Positions 26,695-35,969 of a stretch of 64,000 nucleotides of DNA are shown here, one piece after another (within the stretch, counting starts at the first letter, position 1; the number at the start of each line of letters is the position of its first letter). The stretch is from Desulfuromonas soudanensis (GTDB taxonomy: Bacteria; Desulfobacterota; Desulfuromonadia; Desulfuromonadales; WTL), in assembly GCF_001278055.1 (NCBI RefSeq), contig NZ_CP010802.1:1961504-2025503 (forward strand), read 5' to 3'. The notes below the pieces were generated by a model. It made no database searches and was not told the origin of the DNA. It saw only the letters and a list, made by a program, of their open reading frames with translations. Made by a program: the position numbers and the translations under genes.

Positions 26695-28407
26695 TCAGCG
26701 GAGATAGGCTTCGGTCACATAGCGCCGCATCATGACGTGGGTGTTGAAGTAATAGGCATTTTTGCCGATGGCGTTTTTCATTACCCTGATCCACCCCGGC
26801 CGATCCTGGTAGTAGAGGGGGAGGATGACCGATTCGAGTTTTTTGTACAGGTCGTCCGCATCCTCCTCCCCCCGGTTTTCCGAGAGGATCGAGTCGGCCG
26901 GAGGCGGTCCGATGGACCAACCGGTCACCCCTTCGATGTGTCCTTCGATCCACCAGCCGTCGAGCACGGAGAAATTCGGCACACCGTTGAGGGCCGCCTT
27001 CATGCCGCTGGTACCCGAGGCCTCCAGGGGACGAAGCGGGTTGTTCAGCCACAGGTCGACTCCGGGAATGAGGCGGGAGGCGACATCGATGTTGTAGTTT
27101 TCGAGATAGACGGCCTTGATTTTCCCCTTGAGGGCGTGGATTTCCTGAAGGATGTGCTGAATCATCTCCTTCCCCTCCGTGTCTTTCGGGTGGGCCTTGC
27201 CGCCGAAGACGAGTTGCACCTTCCCCTGGGCAATGTGCAGCAGGCGCTGCAGGTCACTGAAAATCATGTCCCCGCGTTTGTAGGCGGCCGCCCGGCGGGC
27301 AAAACCGATGGTCAGAACCTCGGGATCGAAAACCTCTCCTGTGGTCTCGGCGATGTATTGGAAAAGGTAAGCCTTGGCACCGCAGTGGGCCTCCCAGATC
27401 TCCCCGTCGGGGATGTTGTCGACCCTGACCAGCAACTCCGGCTCATTGGCCCAGCCCGGAAGATATCGATCGTAGACATCCATGAAATAGAGGGAGGCCC
27501 AGGTGAAGGGATGAATCCCGTTGGTTATGGCGTGTATTTCGAAGCCGGGAAAGAGGGCCTTGGAAATCTCCCCGTGTTTTTTGGCAACGCCGTTGACATA
27601 GCGGCTCAGATTCAGGGCGAGGAGGGTCATGTTCAATTCCTCCTTGCCGCCGAGTTCCTGCAACAGGGTCAGGGGAACGATCTCCCCGAGGGTCTTTTGG
27701 ACCAGGGGGTAGGGGAAACGGTCGTGACCGGCTTCGACAGGGGTATGGGTCGTAAAGACGCACTGGTCCATGACGCGGCGGGTGTCCCAGGAAGCCCTTT
27801 CGTCCCAGGTGTCCTCCAGGGGGCGACGATAGCGGTTCAGGAGTTCGAGGGTCAACAGGCTGGCGTGTCCTTCGTTCATGTGGTATTTGCGGATGGTGAA
27901 GCGCAGCGCCTCGAGGATGCGCGCACCGCCGATCCCCAGGACGATCTCCTGCTTGAAACGGCAGGCGCTGTCGCCCCCGTAGAGCTGATCGGTGATGCGC
28001 CGGTCCTGCTCGTCGTTACCGGGGATGTCGGTGTCGAGAAAGAGGACGGGGACCTCGCCGCCGGTCGGGCTTTTGACGCAATAGAGCCAGGCCTGCACCT
28101 TGACGTCGCGTTCCTCGAGGGTGACGAGAATTTTGGCCGGCAGCCGCTCGGTGAGCTCTTCCGGGCGCCATTGGCGAGGATGCTCCCGCTGCCAGCCGTT
28201 GGGATCGATTTCCTGCCGGAAATACCCCTGGCGGGAGGCCAGGGTGACGGCCACCATCGGCAATTTGAGGTCGGCGGCACTCTTGATGGTATCTCCGGCG
28301 AGAACGCCGAGTCCGCCGCTGTAGGTGGGAATCTCATTGGAGAGACCGATTTCCATGGAAAAGTAGGCAATTTTCGGTTCTCGGGTAAAACGCTTCCATT
28401 CATTCAT
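26695..28407 (-). CDS. glgP: Alpha-glucan (glycogen/maltodextrin) phosphorylase, short form
   Basis: 570 residues, the compact form of the alpha-glucan phosphorylase family that lacks the N-terminal extension of ~840-residue enzymes. It releases glucose-1-phosphate from alpha-1,4-glucan. Visible: AYFSMEIGLSNEIPTYSGGLG at the start (glycosyltransferase-B-like), HMNEGHAS, THTPVEAGHDRF and the PLP-lysine motif EASGTSGMKAALNG near residue 480. It is divergent from gspA across about 200 bases. No other glycogen gene lies nearby. Confidence 0.92.
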   Translation of the reverse strand: MNEWKRFTREPKIAYFSMEIGLSNEIPTYSGGLGVLAGDTIKSAADLKLPMVAVTLASRQGYFRQEIDPNGWQREHPRQWRPEELTERLPAKILVTLEERDVKVQAWLYCVKSPTGGEVPVLFLDTDIPGNDEQDRRITDQLYGGDSACRFKQEIVLGIGGARILEALRFTIRKYHMNEGHASLLTLELLNRYRRPLEDTWDERASWDTRRVMDQCVFTTHTPVEAGHDRFPYPLVQKTLGEIVPLTLLQELGGKEELNMTLLALNLSRYVNGVAKKHGEISKALFPGFEIHAITNGIHPFTWASLYFMDVYDRYLPGWANEPELLVRVDNIPDGEIWEAHCGAKAYLFQYIAETTGEVFDPEVLTIGFARRAAAYKRGDMIFSDLQRLLHIAQGKVQLVFGGKAHPKDTEGKEMIQHILQEIHALKGKIKAVYLENYNIDVASRLIPGVDLWLNNPLRPLEASGTSGMKAALNGVPNFSVLDGWWIEGHIEGVTGWSIGPPPADSILSENRGEEDADDLYKKLESVILPLYYQDRPGWIRVMKNAIGKNAYYFNTHVMMRRYVTEAYLR

Positions 28408-28605
28408 CGATTCTCCCCTCGGGCCGACCAGTCAAAGCACCCTTCGATCTGGCGCAAAGATAATACTTTCGGACAAAGTCGGCAGGGAGCGCTCGGGAAT
28501 TCAGTGCCGGGCGGTTTGTCCTTGAAATACCGCAGGAACTGTGGAACATTTGACGCACCGCTCCACCCCGAGAAAGGGCGTCACGCCCAGAGGACTCCTG
28601 AACCG

Positions 28606-30243
28606 ATGTATTGCGAAACGTTTGGCCTGTCGGAAAAACCCTTCAATATCACGCCCAATCCCCGTTATATCTTCCTGAGCAAGAACCACAAGGAAGTCTT
28701 CGCCCATCTCCTCTTCGGAGTACGCAACCATTCGGGCTTCATCGAGGTCACCGGCGAGGTTGGAACGGGGAAGACGACGGTGTTGCGCACCCTTCTCTCC
28801 CAACTCGGCGGCGAAGGTTACCGTCTGGCCCTGATCTTCAACCCCAGCCTCTCTTCCCTCGAACTGCTGCGCAGCATCAACCGCGAATTCGCCATCCCCG
28901 CTGAGGGTGCCGGCGCCGGTGAACTTCTCGCCACTCTCAACGCCTTTTTGCTGCAGGAAAATTCCGCCGGCCGCACCGTCGTCCTGGTCATCGACGAGGC
29001 ACAGAATCTCGAGGCCGGGGTCCTGGAGCAGATCCGCCTCCTTTCCAACCTCGAAACGGAAACGGACAAACTGATCCAGATCGTCCTCGTCGGCCAGCCG
29101 GAACTCGGAACCCTCCTCGAACGGCCGGAGCTCAGGCAGCTCAGCCAGCGGATTACCGTGCGCTATCATCTGCGCCCCATGGATTTTGAGGATACGGCCG
29201 CCTATATCGAGCATCGACTGAGGGTGGCCGGAGGGAGCAATCGTCTCTTCACGCCCGCTGCCGTGAGAAAAATCTACCGTTTTTCCAAAGGATATCCGCG
29301 GTTGATCAACATCCTCTGCGACCGGGGACTGCTGGTCGCCTATGCCGAAGATGCCCGGGAGGTTTCGGCCTCCGCGATTGCCACCGCCATCGGCGAACTG
29401 CGGCGGGTTATCGCCCCCGAAAGACGACGCCTCATCCTCCCTCTGGTCCTGGCCACCACGGTCCTCCTTTTGGGCACCCTTGCACTGGTGGGGTTTCCCC
29501 CCGAGTCATTCCGGCTCCCCGGCCAGATTGCCGCGGCGCCGGAAGCCCCTGCGGTTCTGCCGACCGTCGATAGAGGGCAATCCCTCGAGGCTCTGCGCCT
29601 GGAACTGGCCGGCCAGAATGAGGGGAGGGGCGCCACCCGCTCTTTCAACGTTCTGGCCGCCCTATGGGGAGCGGCGCCTCTCCCCGAGGACCAGGAACTG
29701 ACCTTCCCTCAGGGGGGAGTGCGCGTCGCCAGCGAGCGCGGCCTCAGCCTTACCCCCTTTCGCGGAAGCGTCGACACCCTTCGGGCCATGGATGTTCCGC
29801 TGCTTCTTCAACTCTCTCTCCCCGGGACGACGGGCCATCGTTATCTGGCCCTGGTTTCCCTGGAGGAGGAATGGGCAGGCATTTCCCCTCCCCTGGCCGG
29901 CCGCGCCACCCTGACCCTGAACGAACTGCGGGAACTCTGGTTCGGCCACGGCTACATCCTCTGGAAGAATTCCCGGAATCTCCCCTATCTCCTCGATCCC
30001 GGCATGACAGGAGCCGGGGTGGCCGGCGTTCAGCGACTCCTGCAGGATGCCGGTATTTTCGACGGAGAGGTGAACGGAATTTTCGACAAGGAGACCGTTT
30101 CCGCCGTCACTGCCTTTCAGCGGCGGCGCGGCATTGCCCAGGACGGCCGGGTCGGCCCCCAGACCCTCCTCCTCCTCTACCAGGAGGCCCAGGACGGACA
30201 GACGCCCCGTCTGGGCGCGGCAAAACAAGGAGGGCGGCGATGA
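28606..30243 (+). CDS. gspA: GspA/ExeA-like AAA ATPase with peptidoglycan-binding domain
   Basis: 545 residues. The start MYCETFGLSEKPFNITPNP is typical of the ExeA/GspA family. AAA domain: Walker A TGEVGTGKT, Walker B VVLVIDEAQNL and the arginine-containing LSQRITVRYHL. One membrane helix (about 285-305), a periplasmic region, then a C-terminal peptidoglycan-binding domain (GVAGVQRLLQDAGIF ... GIFDKETVSAVTAFQ). In Aeromonas, ExeA with ExeB remodels peptidoglycan so the type II secretin can assemble. A much longer frame upstream is antisense to glgP and is not used. Confidence 0.9.
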   Translation: MYCETFGLSEKPFNITPNPRYIFLSKNHKEVFAHLLFGVRNHSGFIEVTGEVGTGKTTVLRTLLSQLGGEGYRLALIFNPSLSSLELLRSINREFAIPAEGAGAGELLATLNAFLLQENSAGRTVVLVIDEAQNLEAGVLEQIRLLSNLETETDKLIQIVLVGQPELGTLLERPELRQLSQRITVRYHLRPMDFEDTAAYIEHRLRVAGGSNRLFTPAAVRKIYRFSKGYPRLINILCDRGLLVAYAEDAREVSASAIATAIGELRRVIAPERRRLILPLVLATTVLLLGTLALVGFPPESFRLPGQIAAAPEAPAVLPTVDRGQSLEALRLELAGQNEGRGATRSFNVLAALWGAAPLPEDQELTFPQGGVRVASERGLSLTPFRGSVDTLRAMDVPLLLQLSLPGTTGHRYLALVSLEEEWAGISPPLAGRATLTLNELRELWFGHGYILWKNSRNLPYLLDPGMTGAGVAGVQRLLQDAGIFDGEVNGIFDKETVSAVTAFQRRRGIAQDGRVGPQTLLLLYQEAQDGQTPRLGAAKQGGRR

Positions 30244-30860
30244 GCTCGATCCTCAAGGCATTGAAAAAGGTGGAGGCGGAAAAGGTCTCCCGTTCCGACG
30301 CTCCGGTCGATATCGCCCGGGATATCCTGCGCCACAGCGGCAGGCGTTCAGGGACTGGTTTTCGACTTCTTCTCCTGAGCATCGTTCCCCTTGTCGCGGC
30401 GGCGGGAGTTATTGTCCTTCTGCTGTCGGGAATCGGCGAAAAAACAGAGGGTCTCTCCCGCGCGACGTCTCCCTCTGGAGAGGAAATCATCAATCCTGGA
30501 GTCGAAGGTCTTGAAAACTCTTCAGCTGCCAGGGAAAACCCTCCGGAACAGTCCGCAGAAAGAAATGCCAATTCCGACGGGGACATACCCCATGAACCCT
30601 CAGTTATTTTCGAGGATTTTCGCTCCTCACCCGACGCAGCTCGACCGGAAAAAATAGCCCTCGATAAAATTCCGGCGCTGATCGTCACCGGGATCGCCTA
30701 CCAGCAGGACAGGGAAGGGCGGCTTGCCGTGGTCAACGAACTCCCGGTGATGGAAGGGACCCTGATCGAGGGAGCGCGCATCGAAGAGATCCTCGAAGAC
30801 CGGGTCCGCTTCGTCAAGGACGGCCGGACCTTTGAGGTCGGACTCGGCAATCCCGACTAG
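30240..30860 (+). CDS. gspB: GspB-like partner of GspA
   Basis: 206 residues. N-terminal MSSILKALKKVEAEK is the family hallmark, followed by one membrane helix (about 42-62), a low-complexity Ser/Glu-rich linker, and a C-terminal GspB domain (IVTGIAYQQDREGRLAVVN ... VRFVKDGRTFEV). It overlaps gspA by 4 bases. GspB is the inner-membrane partner of GspA in type II secretion. No other gsp gene is in the window. Confidence 0.88.
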   Translation: MSSILKALKKVEAEKVSRSDAPVDIARDILRHSGRRSGTGFRLLLLSIVPLVAAAGVIVLLLSGIGEKTEGLSRATSPSGEEIINPGVEGLENSSAARENPPEQSAERNANSDGDIPHEPSVIFEDFRSSPDAARPEKIALDKIPALIVTGIAYQQDREGRLAVVNELPVMEGTLIEGARIEEILEDRVRFVKDGRTFEVGLGNPD

Positions 30861-30898
30861 GAGCCTGAAGGCTCATGGATAGTCTGGCAGGCTCCTAG
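30857..30898. terminator. Bidirectional inverted repeat spanning both stop codons
   Basis: 11-base perfect arms CTAGGAGCCTG (30857-30867) and CAGGCTCCTAG (30888-30898) with a 20-base loop. The left arm contains the TAG of gspB; the right arm contains the stop of the convergent ChaN-like gene. No T run on either side. Confidence 0.6.
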
Positions 30899-31743
30899 TG
30901 GAGCCCCCCCCGGTCGAGGCCGATCATCAGGTAATCGGCCTCATTGGCCGTCGCCGTTCCCTCCTCGATTCTTCCGGGAATTTCCGGGAGGAGAACACGC
31001 AGGTTCGTCTCTCCCAGGTCCCGCAGTTGCCTGGGAATTCCATAATGCCAGGCGTGGCCGCTGCCGGCCAGAACGACCACCAGATGCTCCGGGTGGGTGC
31101 CGAGAAAATTCATCAGCGTCCGGGCCATGGCCGTGTCCCAGAGGAGCTGGGCCTCGCAGAAATTCTCGAAGACCGCCCCCTTGTGGACATGGGCCCCGAG
31201 GGTGCGCTGGATGAAGCTGCGATAGGGCGGGTCGACGACGCAGCGCACCCCCGGCAGTTCCCCAAGCTGTTCGGGGGAAAGGGAGTCCATCCCCTTGCTT
31301 GCCACCTGCCCGGTGATCTTCCGTGAAAGATTGAGCCCCACCAGTTTCACGCCGTGCTCCCGGGCAAAGAGGAAAATCTCCCGGTAGACCGGCCACAGGC
31401 TCCAGTTTTCCTCGTAGTCCCTGAGAAACTCCTCTTCGCGACTCTCCCCTGCCACCCAGCGATCCAGCGCCTGCTGGCTGTCGCTGCGAAACATCTCCAG
31501 CCCCACTGCCAGCGTGACTCCTCTATTGTGCAAGGCCCTGATCACCTGCAACTGGGCCCGGTGATGGCCGGCATGGTCGTGCAATTCCCCCATGAACACC
31601 ACGCGGGTCGTGCTCAGGTCCTTGAGCACCTCCGCAAAGCTTACGTATTTGCCTTCGTCCAGCTGGAGAATGTGAGCCTTCCCCGGTATGGGTGTGGCGA
31701 GCGCAAGCAGGCCGGCAAGCAGGATTGGGAAGAGGCGCTTCAT
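30895..31743 (-). CDS. ChaN-like haem/iron-associated exported protein
   Basis: 282 residues with a signal peptide (about 1-23). ChaN-family features: VVFMGELHDHAGHHRAQLQ, LAVGLEMFRSDSQ, and VVVLAGSGHAWHYGIP. ChaN proteins bind haem and have been tied to iron uptake. There is no lipobox cysteine here, so the protein is probably soluble in the periplasm. Its start overlaps the M1 peptidase stop by 4 bases, so both come from one message. Confidence 0.85.
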   Translation of the reverse strand: MKRLFPILLAGLLALATPIPGKAHILQLDEGKYVSFAEVLKDLSTTRVVFMGELHDHAGHHRAQLQVIRALHNRGVTLAVGLEMFRSDSQQALDRWVAGESREEEFLRDYEENWSLWPVYREIFLFAREHGVKLVGLNLSRKITGQVASKGMDSLSPEQLGELPGVRCVVDPPYRSFIQRTLGAHVHKGAVFENFCEAQLLWDTAMARTLMNFLGTHPEHLVVVLAGSGHAWHYGIPRQLRDLGETNLRVLLPEIPGRIEEGTATANEADYLMIGLDRGGLH

Positions 31744-33812
31744 GGCGAAATCTCCCGGATCAGGGGCGATCGTCCCGTCTCCCAGGTCCCCCGCAGGAGC
31801 ATTCGGTCACCGACAAAAACAAGATAGCTGTCGTTGCCGTAATGGGGGATTTTTCTGGCATCACTCCCGACTTCAGGTCCCGCCTGGGGGAGATAGAAGG
31901 CCAGGGTGCGGGTGGGCTTTTGGGGGTCGGCAAGAGCGAAAAAGAGGGAGGCTTCGCTCTGGGAAAAAGACTGCCCATTGACGGTGAAGCCGCCTCTTTT
32001 TAGAGAAAGCTGGCGGGGGAGGGGAGGGAGAAGAGCCCTGTTCTTCGGAACGCCGAGGCAGAGAATATCGTGCCCCTGCAGGGTTGCCGCGGTCACCTCG
32101 TCTTCACCGTAGAGCGGGGACGATTCCTTACGCAAGGCGGCCAGAAGGGTGCGCCCTGCAACCAGAGCCTTCGGAGGAAGTCCGCTTGCCGTGACGACGA
32201 CCAGGGAGCGGCTTCCGCGCAAGGCATTGACGGTTTTGGGGATTTCTTCGGGGGCCAGGCGGCGGAAGAGGTCGACCTCCGGATCGAGGAGAAGACGGCG
32301 GGGGGGAGCGCTGCTCCGCAGGGTGAAGGGGGTACGCTCGCCTGCGACGGCAACGGTCTCCTCCAGAAGTCCGTCGTCGGTTTCCAGACGCAGCAGGATG
32401 GCCAAATCATAAGCCGGAAGGCTCTGGACGATGGTTCCGGTCACCGTCCAGGAGCCGGAGGTTCGGATGATCTCGACCTCCTCCAAGCTCAGGGACGGCG
32501 CTCCGGGGACCTCGACCCACTGCCGGAAGAAGGGGCGCAGATCGACATGCCCGGTTGCGCTGAGGACCCGGGAAAAATCGTCCCAGCCGGCGCCTTGGAA
32601 CATCCGGTCGGTCGCCAGGGTTTTCAGGCCTCCCCAGAACGCCCTGTCGCCGACCCTCTTGCGCGCCATGTGAAAGACCATGGCTCCCTTGCCGTAGCCG
32701 ATCGCCTGGGTCGCCTTGCTGGTGCGGGAGACGAAGGCCGAAAGGGGGAAATCCTCCCCTGCGGGCACCAGGGTGGCATAATCCCGGAGAATTTTCTGCC
32801 GGTATTCTCGCCCCTCGGCGGCTGAAGAGCGCTCCTTGTATAAATGGTCGGCCAGGTAGGTCGTCAAGCCTTCCGACCAGTTTCCTCCGGACGGATCGAT
32901 CCGGACGCCGTTCCCCCACCAGGAGTGGGCGATTTCGTGGCCGAGACTCGTCTCGACAATAAAGGGGAGGGGGACGACCGTGCTGCCGAGAAGGGTCCAG
33001 CCGGGAAAGCCGTACCCGGTGGGGAAGAAATTTTCAACCACGGAAAATCGCGGGAAGGGGTAGGGGCCGAAGAGGTCGCTGTAGAGCTTCAGATACCCCT
33101 TGGCGGCCTCGAGGTAGACCTCGGAGAGCGCCGCGTGTTCGGGGTAAAAGTAGGTGGAGACGGGGATGCCGGGGGCGGCTTCTTCCCGGAGGCGGTAGGG
33201 GCCTGCAACGAGCGTCGCCCCGGTCCGGGGGGTGGTCGTCTGCCAGAGCGAGAAGCTGCGGCCGTCCCGTGTGCCCCGCTCGACCCGGATCCCCGATGTC
33301 ACCCCTTCGATTCCCTCCGGAGCTTCCAGATACAGGCGCAAGAGGAACCGGCTGCCAGGCAGCTCCGGATACCAGCCGGACCCTTCGGCAAGAAACGTCC
33401 CCCGCGGGCCGACGGATGCCGAGACTCCGTAGGTCGGATCCTCGCTGTGGGCCGGGCTCTCCGGAACAGCATCGCCGAAGGTGGCGGCATAGCGGACAGT
33501 GACCAGGATCTCCTCCCTTCGTCTGGCTGCCGGCAGGGGAAGGGTCAGCCGGCCGTTGTGCCAATCGTAGAAGGAAGGATGTCCGGCCAGCTCGACACGT
33601 TCTATGCGGGCCTGCGGCGCCATCAGCAGGATAAGTTGCGAGGCGCCATCGGGGCCGATGGTCATGACGGCGGTCCCCTCCACTCTCCCCTCTTCGGGTG
33701 CGAGGAGAAGACGCAGGTCGAGGTGTCGGATCGTCGGGGAGGCCAGCGCCGACGGCACGGGGAGGAGGAAACAGGAGACGATGGCAGCAATGAGCAATCC
33801 AGGCCAGTTCAT
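31740..33812 (-). CDS. Exported M1-family (aminopeptidase N-like) metallopeptidase
   Basis: 690 residues with a signal peptide (about 1-25). The gluzincin site is HEIAHSWWGN followed 18 residues later by the third zinc ligand in EGLTTYLADH. The usual GxMEN substrate loop is not obvious; VENFFPTGYGFPGWTLLG occupies that place, so exopeptidase activity is less certain. The C-terminal third is diverged. An in-frame TTG three codons upstream (33821) is possible. Translationally coupled to the ChaN-like gene. Confidence 0.85.
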   Translation of the reverse strand: MNWPGLLIAAIVSCFLLPVPSALASPTIRHLDLRLLLAPEEGRVEGTAVMTIGPDGASQLILLMAPQARIERVELAGHPSFYDWHNGRLTLPLPAARRREEILVTVRYAATFGDAVPESPAHSEDPTYGVSASVGPRGTFLAEGSGWYPELPGSRFLLRLYLEAPEGIEGVTSGIRVERGTRDGRSFSLWQTTTPRTGATLVAGPYRLREEAAPGIPVSTYFYPEHAALSEVYLEAAKGYLKLYSDLFGPYPFPRFSVVENFFPTGYGFPGWTLLGSTVVPLPFIVETSLGHEIAHSWWGNGVRIDPSGGNWSEGLTTYLADHLYKERSSAAEGREYRQKILRDYATLVPAGEDFPLSAFVSRTSKATQAIGYGKGAMVFHMARKRVGDRAFWGGLKTLATDRMFQGAGWDDFSRVLSATGHVDLRPFFRQWVEVPGAPSLSLEEVEIIRTSGSWTVTGTIVQSLPAYDLAILLRLETDDGLLEETVAVAGERTPFTLRSSAPPRRLLLDPEVDLFRRLAPEEIPKTVNALRGSRSLVVVTASGLPPKALVAGRTLLAALRKESSPLYGEDEVTAATLQGHDILCLGVPKNRALLPPLPRQLSLKRGGFTVNGQSFSQSEASLFFALADPQKPTRTLAFYLPQAGPEVGSDARKIPHYGNDSYLVFVGDRMLLRGTWETGRSPLIREISP

Positions 33813-33888
33813 TGCCGGCAATTATAACCGAAAAAGGGACGAACGGCATTGCCCTGGCTGCCTTTGCCGCAGGACACGGTCAGGACGG

Positions 33889-34413
33889 TTAAGGTCTGGC
33901 CCGGGCGAATTTCTTTTCCATCCCCTGAAGGATCTCCTGGTCGCTTGCCCCGAGGTTCTTCCAGAGAAAGGCGAGCATGGCCTGGCCGTAGCAGATATTG
34001 CAGCCGGCGGCATGATCGTCGAACTGGCCTCCCGCCTTCCCCTCCTGCCAGAAACAGGAGAGAAGACTCTTATGCCCCATGGCATCGCAGAAGCAGTAGC
34101 AGGGAATCCCCTGTTCCTTGACGGCGACGTTGGCGGTCCCCAGCAACTCGGGTTCCACCACCGCGATCTTGTAGCCGACCTCCACGGATTCGCTGGTGAA
34201 GACGAAGGAAGGAAAGTTGCTTGCCTCCCAGTCCTGCTCGGGATACTTCTTTTCCAGCAGGGCGGCGGACTCCCTGGTCAGATCGGCCATCTTCATCTTC
34301 GCAATCCGGTCGAATTCCTTCTGCTGAAAAGCATCCATGGAAAGGGCCGTGAAAGGGGTGAGAAGGGCCGCGCCAGCCAGGAAAAATACGGAAAATCTAA
34401 AAATTCGTTTCAT
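33889..34413 (-). CDS. Exported PCYCGC-motif family protein
   Basis: 174 residues with a signal peptide (about 1-25). Cysteine-rich centre: GIPCYCFCDAMGHKSLLSC, then HAAGCNICYGQAM, matching the family of unknown function named for its PCYCGC motif (PF13798-type). It ends the cytochrome bc operon, 25 bases after cytochrome b, so it may help assemble or donate electrons to the complex. That is inferred from position only. Confidence 0.8.
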   Translation of the reverse strand: MKRIFRFSVFFLAGAALLTPFTALSMDAFQQKEFDRIAKMKMADLTRESAALLEKKYPEQDWEASNFPSFVFTSESVEVGYKIAVVEPELLGTANVAVKEQGIPCYCFCDAMGHKSLLSCFWQEGKAGGQFDDHAAGCNICYGQAMLAFLWKNLGASDQEILQGMEKKFARARP

Positions 34414-34437
34414 AAGACGATCTCCCTGAGTTGGGGG

Positions 34438-35487
34438 TCAGAAGGGGTTGTACAACTGCCAGTTGCTCGTCCGGAACCATTGGCCGACGATGATACAACC
34501 GACCTGGCCAAGGAGGACGACGAGAAATAGGATGTTCAGCCAGCGTCTCTCCCGGGCAAACCAGCGTCCGCCGGAGAAAGGTCCTCGGTCGAGGAAGGGA
34601 ACCAGGAACAAAAAGAAAACGATCAGGGTAGGAAAAACAACCCCGCCGAGAAAGGCCGAGTGGCTGACCATCTCCTGGACGCCGACGAAGTACCAGGGGG
34701 CCCTGACCGGGTTGGGGGGGTGAAGGGGGTCGGCGCGCTCGTAAAGAGGCGCATCGATGATGAGCGACAGGGCCAGCAGGGCGGCCAGGGTCAGCAAAGC
34801 CACGGCGCCTTCAGCCCGGTAGAGCCAGGGCTCGGCCGGCACCTTTTCCCCCGGATCTCCGACTGCGGCGGCAAGGCCGCCATCCTTGCGGATGCGCCAC
34901 AGGTGCAGGGCGCACAGGACGAGAATCGCCAGGGGAATTGCGCCCGCATGCAGGGCGAAGGCTCGCGATAACGTCTCCGGGCCAATCGCTTCGCCGCCGA
35001 GGAGGAAAGTCTGCAGCACCGGGCCTAAAAACGGATAGTATCCGACCAGGCTCGAACCGACCTTGACCGCCCAATAGGAAATCTGGTCCCATGGCAGGAG
35101 GTAGCCGGTGAAGTTTGCCGTCAGGATCAGCAGCAGAAGAAAGAGTCCGTAAACCCAGTTCAATCGGCGGTTTTGGTAGCTCCCTGTCAGAAAGACCCGC
35201 CCGAGATGGAGCACGGCCAGGATGACCAGGGCATTGGCCGCCAGAAAGTGCAAGTTGCGCACCAGGGCGCCGAATCGCAGGGTCGTGGTGATGTGCAGGA
35301 TGCGTTCGTATGCCTCCTGCTGCTCCGGCACATAGTAGAGAAAGAGGGTCAGGCCGGTGGCGAGCAGTACGCCGAGACAGGTGAGGGCAGCGATACCGAG
35401 TCCCAGGGTCGTCAGGGGATGGAGCGCCCGGAGGGTGATCGTGGGAGCGTGCAGGTGGTCGAAAAAATTTCGCCTCTCTTTGGCCAT
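34438..35487 (-). CDS. Cytochrome b subunit of a quinol:cytochrome c oxidoreductase
   Basis: 349 residues, eight hydrophobic helices, fusing the b6-like N-terminal half to a subunit IV-like half. Haem ligands: His pairs NLHFLAANALVILAVLH (13 between) and ALHAGAIPLAILVLCALH (14 between), the second spacing as in b6. At the quinol-oxidation site the usual PEWY reads APWY (VRAPWYFVGVQE), so the Glu is missing, as seen in some other anaerobes. Two bases after the Rieske gene. Confidence 0.9.
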   Translation of the reverse strand: MAKERRNFFDHLHAPTITLRALHPLTTLGLGIAALTCLGVLLATGLTLFLYYVPEQQEAYERILHITTTLRFGALVRNLHFLAANALVILAVLHLGRVFLTGSYQNRRLNWVYGLFLLLLILTANFTGYLLPWDQISYWAVKVGSSLVGYYPFLGPVLQTFLLGGEAIGPETLSRAFALHAGAIPLAILVLCALHLWRIRKDGGLAAAVGDPGEKVPAEPWLYRAEGAVALLTLAALLALSLIIDAPLYERADPLHPPNPVRAPWYFVGVQEMVSHSAFLGGVVFPTLIVFFLFLVPFLDRGPFSGGRWFARERRWLNILFLVVLLGQVGCIIVGQWFRTSNWQLYNPF

Positions 35488-35489
35488 GG

Positions 35490-35969
35490 TCAGACCTTCT
35501 CCTGTTCGCCACTTATGTCAAGCCAGTCGGGCGTCGACCGTTTGTCGGCGGTATGGATCCAGAGCCGCCCCTCCCGGGCGCGGACGGCATGCCAGGGAAG
35601 GGGACGGTTTGCCGGGCCGGACCAGACCTCGCCCAGCGGACCGAACTGGCTGCCGTGGCAGGGGCAGAAAAAGCCCTGATCGACGGCGTTGACCAGGCAG
35701 CCGAGGTGGGTGCACTCCAGGCTGAGTGCCGCCAGCCGCTCCCCCCGGCGGATGAGGGCCACCTTCTTTTCCGGGAAGGGGACAGCCCCGTCGGCCGGCA
35801 GAAGATCGAGGGGGGCGAGGTCCGTCCAGTGGGCGGCGGAGAAGCGCCCGGCAGAGAGCCAGACGTCGAGCAGGAAGACGCCCAGGGCGGCGAAAGTGGT
35901 CCCGACCGTTCCGTAGAGGAAAGTCCTGCCCAGCCACTGCCGTCGGTCCATCGTCTTCCGATCCGTCAT
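35490..35969 (-). CDS. Rieske [2Fe-2S] iron-sulfur protein
   Basis: 159 residues. The N-terminus has a twin-arginine-like DRRQWLGRTFLYG before one membrane anchor, as in Rieske proteins exported by Tat. Cluster ligands: CTHLGC and CPCHGSQFG. The start ATG shares its first base with the last base of the upstream cytochrome gene's TAA stop (TAATG), indicating tight coupling. An in-frame upstream start would overlap that gene by 45 bases and has no support. Confidence 0.92.
   Translation of the reverse strand: MTDRKTMDRRQWLGRTFLYGTVGTTFAALGVFLLDVWLSAGRFSAAHWTDLAPLDLLPADGAVPFPEKKVALIRRGERLAALSLECTHLGCLVNAVDQGFFCPCHGSQFGPLGEVWSGPANRPLPWHAVRAREGRLWIHTADKRSTPDWLDISGEQEKV

Noticed and set aside
26737-28605. 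Long open frame on the + strand running through the glgP region into gspA (about 1168 codons in total)
   Set aside because: It is antisense to a clearly conserved glgP. High GC and codon bias leave antisense frames free of stops. Only the part from 28606 matches GspA.
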